Part shown: piece by piece, positions 53,920-56,954 of the stretch
Position numbering within the stretch: the first letter of the stretch is position 1
How the letters are laid out: the number at the start of each line of letters is the position of its first letter
Source of the DNA: Novosphingobium sp.
Lineage (GTDB): Bacteria; Pseudomonadota; Alphaproteobacteria; Sphingomonadales; Sphingomonadaceae
Assembly (NCBI RefSeq): GCF_025351285.1
Contig: NZ_JANXWG010000121.1
Span: 1 to 56,954 of the forward strand
DNA: 56,954 bases
Direction of reading: 5' to 3'
Program-made: the position numbers and the translations under genes
The notes under the pieces: generated by a model
Seen by the model: only the letters and a program-made list of their open reading frames with translations
What the model was told of the DNA's origin: nothing
Databases searched by the model: none

Positions 53920-56384
53920 GTGTCACCAGCTATGCCGCCCTCTTCCGTGGCCGGGATGATGACGGGCTCGGCCTCGCCGGCATTCAGATCCCGATGATCC
54001 AGCGTGACTATGCACAGGGCCGTGAAGACCCAAAGGCGAGCCGCATCCGTAATGATTTCATCGCCACGCTAACGGCTGCTGTGACGCCCGATCCAACGTG
54101 CGCTGTGACGCCGATTGGACTTGATTTCGTTTACGGCGATGTACGCCAAGGGGTGCTTCTCCCGCTCGATGGCCAGCAGCGGCTGACTGCGCTGTTCCTG
54201 TTGCATTGGTATCTCGCAGTCCGTTCGGGAGGCACAGACGCGCCTTGGTTGACCTTCGCCTATGAGACGCGGGCCAGTGCCCGCCAATTTTGCGAAGAAA
54301 TGCGCAAGGCCGCATCGATCGATACCCCTGCTGAAGGCAAACCAGATTTTGCCAGTCAGGGGCCATCGGAGTGGATAAAGGACCAAAGCTGGTTCATGCC
54401 AGGCTGGACAAGTGAGCCAACCATTGCATCGATGCTGGTCGTGCTCGACAATATGCACGCACGGCTGGCCGATGTTGATGCAAATGCCGCGCTTGCCCGT
54501 CTTACCGACCGCTTCAATCCAGCGATTGAGTTTCATGTTCTCGACCTCAAGGACATGAAGCTCGACAACGACATCTATGTCCGCATGAATTCGCGCGGCA
54601 AGCCACTGACCGATTTTGAGATCTTCAAGGCGCGGTTCGGGGCGGAGTTGGAGAGGCACTTTCCCGACCGTGCCCGGGAGTTTGCGCAGAGGATCGACGG
54701 CGTTTGGTTAGACGCATTCTGGTCCGCTCTTGCGACACGTGAGGGCCAACCTGCGGCAGACGGTCAAATCGACGCGGCTATCCTCCGGTACATGCGCTTC
54801 CTCGCCGATTTCGTTGATGCTCGAGCTGGCGGTCGTATTGCTGAAGGCGATAGTGAAGCGGACGTTTGCCTGCGCGTCTTTGGTGATGAAGCTAGCGAGA
54901 CACGCCTCGACTGGCTTTTTCGTGCCTTCGATCTTTGGAATAGAGCTGACGTCTCATCTTGGTTCGCCACGCATTTCCGTGATGCTCGTGGCGCCGCGGC
55001 TGAAGCAGACGCGCGCTTGCCGGTGTTCGATCCGGGACGGCATGGAGCGAACCTCTTTCTTGCCTGCTGTAACGATTATAGCCCTGAAAGGCACAAAACT
55101 GAGTTTCCGACCCGACTCGCTTTGCTGCTCCACGCCATCCTGATCAGCGGGCGCATGACCGATGCCGTCACAATGCGTCGATTGCGGGTCGTGCGCAATT
55201 TGGCCGATTGGTCAGTGGACGAAATTCGTCCTGAGAACATGGGCAGGCTGTTAGAGCAAACTGAGCAGATCATGGCGGGCGTCATGCCAGACAGCACCGG
55301 TTTCAACGTCGCGCAAATGGATGATGAGCGCCGAAAAGCCGAGATTCTCGAACAGAACCCGCTCCTCGAGCCTGTACTTTACACGCTGGAAGATCATGAT
55401 TTTCTGCGCGGGCGGCTGCTGGCATTCGGCCTCGACCCCCAGACGCTGCCCATTTGCGCCGATGCGTTTGCGCAGGCCTTCGGCACCAACATGAACCATG
55501 ATGGCGTTGCAGCAGCATTGCTTGCTGCGGACGACTATACTGATCGCGGCTATGTCGTGCGGCGCTTGGTTCCGGCCAGGCAACACGACCGGCGTTGGCG
55601 AGAGGTTCTTACCGGGACGCTGCCACGCAGTTCGAATTCACCCGTCACCAGAGCCCTGCAAGCCCTTTTAGCCTGCGTATCAGAGGCCGAGCATGCAAAC
55701 GATGCACTTTTCGACGGCTTGCTGGTTCAGCCATTTCTGACGGGGCGCTCGTCAGTGAACTGGTTCGACTGGCGCTATTATTTTGTCGCGTATCCGTCGA
55801 TGCGGGAGTCCGCGCAAGGCTGCTATTCGCCCGCTAAAGTCGATGGTGCGGTTCGGATGGGATACGTCGTTCGCCGGCACCACAATGTGGAATGGGCTTA
55901 CCGCGATACCGACCCCTACCTTGATGCGGTTTGTGCCACTGTGGGCGAGGAAATGGCCACTCGCCTGACCCGGGAACAATCGGAACTGGTCGATTCCGGG
56001 CAATGGCTGCGTCTTGGAGAGACAGGGATAACCGTCGCGTCCCGCCAAGATGGATGGCGGATCTATCTGCCTGAGGGGCAGCCAGACAACATCGATGTAC
56101 AATCGGTGCTTTCGGTTTTCGGCGTTGAGCGGTGCGTCAACGATATTGAGACTGACGAGCCTGGTATCAGGGTATTCTGGCATCTGCCCATCCGTCAGAC
56201 TGATGATGTGCCCGAGGGCATTGAGCCGCCCAGCATGCGCGAAGTCACCTTGGTGGACAGAGAGGACAGGATTGCGCGTGCAGCCGATTTGATCTCGGCG
56301 CTTCTGCACGCAACCTTTGACGCAGCCGCCTCCGGGAGCGCGGAAGGCGAAATATCATCCAAAGGCCTCATTCCATGCGCCTGA
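53916..56384 (+). CDS. DUF262 protein without DUF1524
   Basis: An 822-residue protein. DUF262 motifs are LAGIQIPMIQRDYAQGRED, LLPLDGQQRLTALFLLHWYL and NDIYVRMNSRGKPLTDFEIF. The long C-terminus has no HNH motif that I see and is probably a sensing or structural part (for example VNWFDWRYYFVAYPSMRES). The ATG overlaps the preceding stop (ATGA), so the two DUF262 proteins are probably made in equal amounts and form a complex. Paired DUF262 genes are known in defence islands; this pair's mode of action is not established. Confidence 0.82.
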   Translation: MSVTSYAALFRGRDDDGLGLAGIQIPMIQRDYAQGREDPKASRIRNDFIATLTAAVTPDPTCAVTPIGLDFVYGDVRQGVLLPLDGQQRLTALFLLHWYLAVRSGGTDAPWLTFAYETRASARQFCEEMRKAASIDTPAEGKPDFASQGPSEWIKDQSWFMPGWTSEPTIASMLVVLDNMHARLADVDANAALARLTDRFNPAIEFHVLDLKDMKLDNDIYVRMNSRGKPLTDFEIFKARFGAELERHFPDRAREFAQRIDGVWLDAFWSALATREGQPAADGQIDAAILRYMRFLADFVDARAGGRIAEGDSEADVCLRVFGDEASETRLDWLFRAFDLWNRADVSSWFATHFRDARGAAAEADARLPVFDPGRHGANLFLACCNDYSPERHKTEFPTRLALLLHAILISGRMTDAVTMRRLRVVRNLADWSVDEIRPENMGRLLEQTEQIMAGVMPDSTGFNVAQMDDERRKAEILEQNPLLEPVLYTLEDHDFLRGRLLAFGLDPQTLPICADAFAQAFGTNMNHDGVAAALLAADDYTDRGYVVRRLVPARQHDRRWREVLTGTLPRSSNSPVTRALQALLACVSEAEHANDALFDGLLVQPFLTGRSSVNWFDWRYYFVAYPSMRESAQGCYSPAKVDGAVRMGYVVRRHHNVEWAYRDTDPYLDAVCATVGEEMATRLTREQSELVDSGQWLRLGETGITVASRQDGWRIYLPEGQPDNIDVQSVLSVFGVERCVNDIETDEPGIRVFWHLPIRQTDDVPEGIEPPSMREVTLVDREDRIARAADLISALLHATFDAAASGSAEGEISSKGLIPCA

Positions 56385-56848
56385 CGGCCGCACAAATCGG
56401 GTCGTTTGCGAATGACTGGCGAGCATCCCGCTCACGGCACAGCCTTGCCCGTCGTCTTGCTGAATTTTCTTTGGGGGCCCGTCCACTTCTGCCGCGGACA
56501 AAGCCTATGTTCAAGCGGGCATCATCGGTCTCCGCGGATCGTCTTGAGCGGGCAGTTATCGACTTTCGACCGCTAGTTGCTGCCCGCATGGAGCGCGGTG
56601 ACGGGATAAACATCTGGAGCGCTGCCGGTGTCGGCACGGATGAACGACGCAACGTTGGCGTCCTCGCGCAGCTCTGGATGCGAGCGAGCATGGGTCAAGT
56701 TTCTGAGCATTTTCTTAAGGCCTTCCTTGACCGTGTAGCCGGTGCCGAATGTGTGAATTTGGACCACGGATATATCGTTCACCCAGAACACAGACCGATG
56801 GGTGACGGAGCACATTGGACTTGTAACGGTTTTGCGCCGGTCACTTGA
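56375..56848 (+). CDS. Last gene of the DUF262 operon, 3' end probably replaced by IS
   Basis: A 157-codon frame whose ATG overlaps the DUF262 stop by ten bases. The protein (QIGSFANDWRASRSRHSLAR; DFRPLVAARMERGDGINIWS) has no family I recognise. The last residues (HWTCNGFAPVT) are coded by bases that seem to belong to the IS end, so the natural C-terminus is probably lost. It may have been a further effector or nuclease of the system. Confidence 0.55.
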   Translation: MRLTAAQIGSFANDWRASRSRHSLARRLAEFSLGARPLLPRTKPMFKRASSVSADRLERAVIDFRPLVAARMERGDGINIWSAAGVGTDERRNVGVLAQLWMRASMGQVSEHFLKAFLDRVAGAECVNLDHGYIVHPEHRPMGDGAHWTCNGFAPVT

Positions 56849-56954
56849 GAGTTTAACACTCGATCAAGGAGACCGATGAGATGAAGAAGCATACAGAAGA
56901 TTTCAAGCGTGAGGCGGTGCGGATTGCGCTGAGCAGCGGGCTGTCGCGGCGGCG
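56815..56954 (+). mobile_element. Left end of an IS3-family element
   Basis: The window ends inside an IS3-type transposase gene. The exact left end cannot be fixed without the other end; I place it near TGGACTTGTAACGG because IS3 elements begin with TG and because the upstream gene's sense seems to end there. Confidence 0.6.
56881..56954 (+). CDS. IS3 family transposase OrfA (5' part)
   Basis: The first 24 codons, MKKHTEDFKREAVRIALSSG and on to LSRR, match the helix-turn-helix start of IS3-type OrfA transposases. AAGGAG lies about 10 bases before the ATG. The rest is outside the window. Confidence 0.82.
   Translation, partial: MKKHTEDFKREAVRIALSSGLSRR

Noticed and set aside
1..56954. CRISPR arrays and rRNA genes
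   Set aside because: No regularly spaced identical repeats of CRISPR type and no rRNA-like stretches were seen; the only Cas4-like similarity is within the DUF2779 protein.

Overview
The window is about 57 kb of GC-rich DNA from an alphaproteobacterium, most likely a sphingomonad (Novosphingobium/Sphingomonas-like). The signs are two large TonB-dependent receptors, the xseA / DUF2093 / M23 peptidase order, several Tat-type signal sequences, frequent GTG/TTG starts and a sphingomonad-style trb cluster. These assignments rest on motif and family recognition; no search was run.

Region 1 (1-29.9 kb) looks like ordinary chromosome. It starts in xseA, then DUF2093 and an M23 peptidase. A TonB receptor follows, with a TPR sulfotransferase, a degenerate sulfotransferase-like protein and a TPR aspartyl/asparaginyl hydroxylase. 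Next come two tandem small secreted paralogs and an envelope-glycan block (GT-C-like membrane protein, GtrA, FAD oxidoreductase), a PilZ protein, an exported GH1 enzyme, a TauE/SafE permease, an apparently Tat-exported aminotransferase convergent with a second TonB receptor, tRNA-Leu(UAA), ihfB and a GntR regulator. A POT peptide transporter is followed by two exported amidohydrolase-family proteins, the second lacking the metal-binding HxH, then an NnrU-like protein and an unknown protein.

Region 2 (about 30 kb to the end) is accessory. After an AT-rich, gene-free stretch comes a Fic protein. A mobile-looking module follows: divergent HTH protein, serine recombinase, and two ParB/RepB-like genes, the first interrupted by a TAG codon. 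Then a LysR regulator faces a complete trbB-C-D-E-J-K-L-F-G-I mating-pair set ending in DUF2274, with no coupling protein or relaxase visible. A HipBA toxin-antitoxin pair with a candidate operator sits where those transfer genes would be expected.

The right end (48.7-56.9 kb) is the best candidate for an undescribed system. A WYL-domain regulator lies between a DUF2779 protein (RecB/Cas4-like nuclease plus DEDD exonuclease-like domain) and a divergent, tightly packed five-gene operon: DUF4258 protein, a three-repeat zinc-binding-type protein, DUF262-DUF1524 (GmrSD-like), a DUF262-only partner, and a last gene apparently cut by an IS3-family element. The same 17-bp operator-like sequence (15/17 matches, opposite orientation) sits in the WYL/operon divergent promoter and upstream of DUF2779, so all three units may be one WYL-controlled, defence-like regulon.
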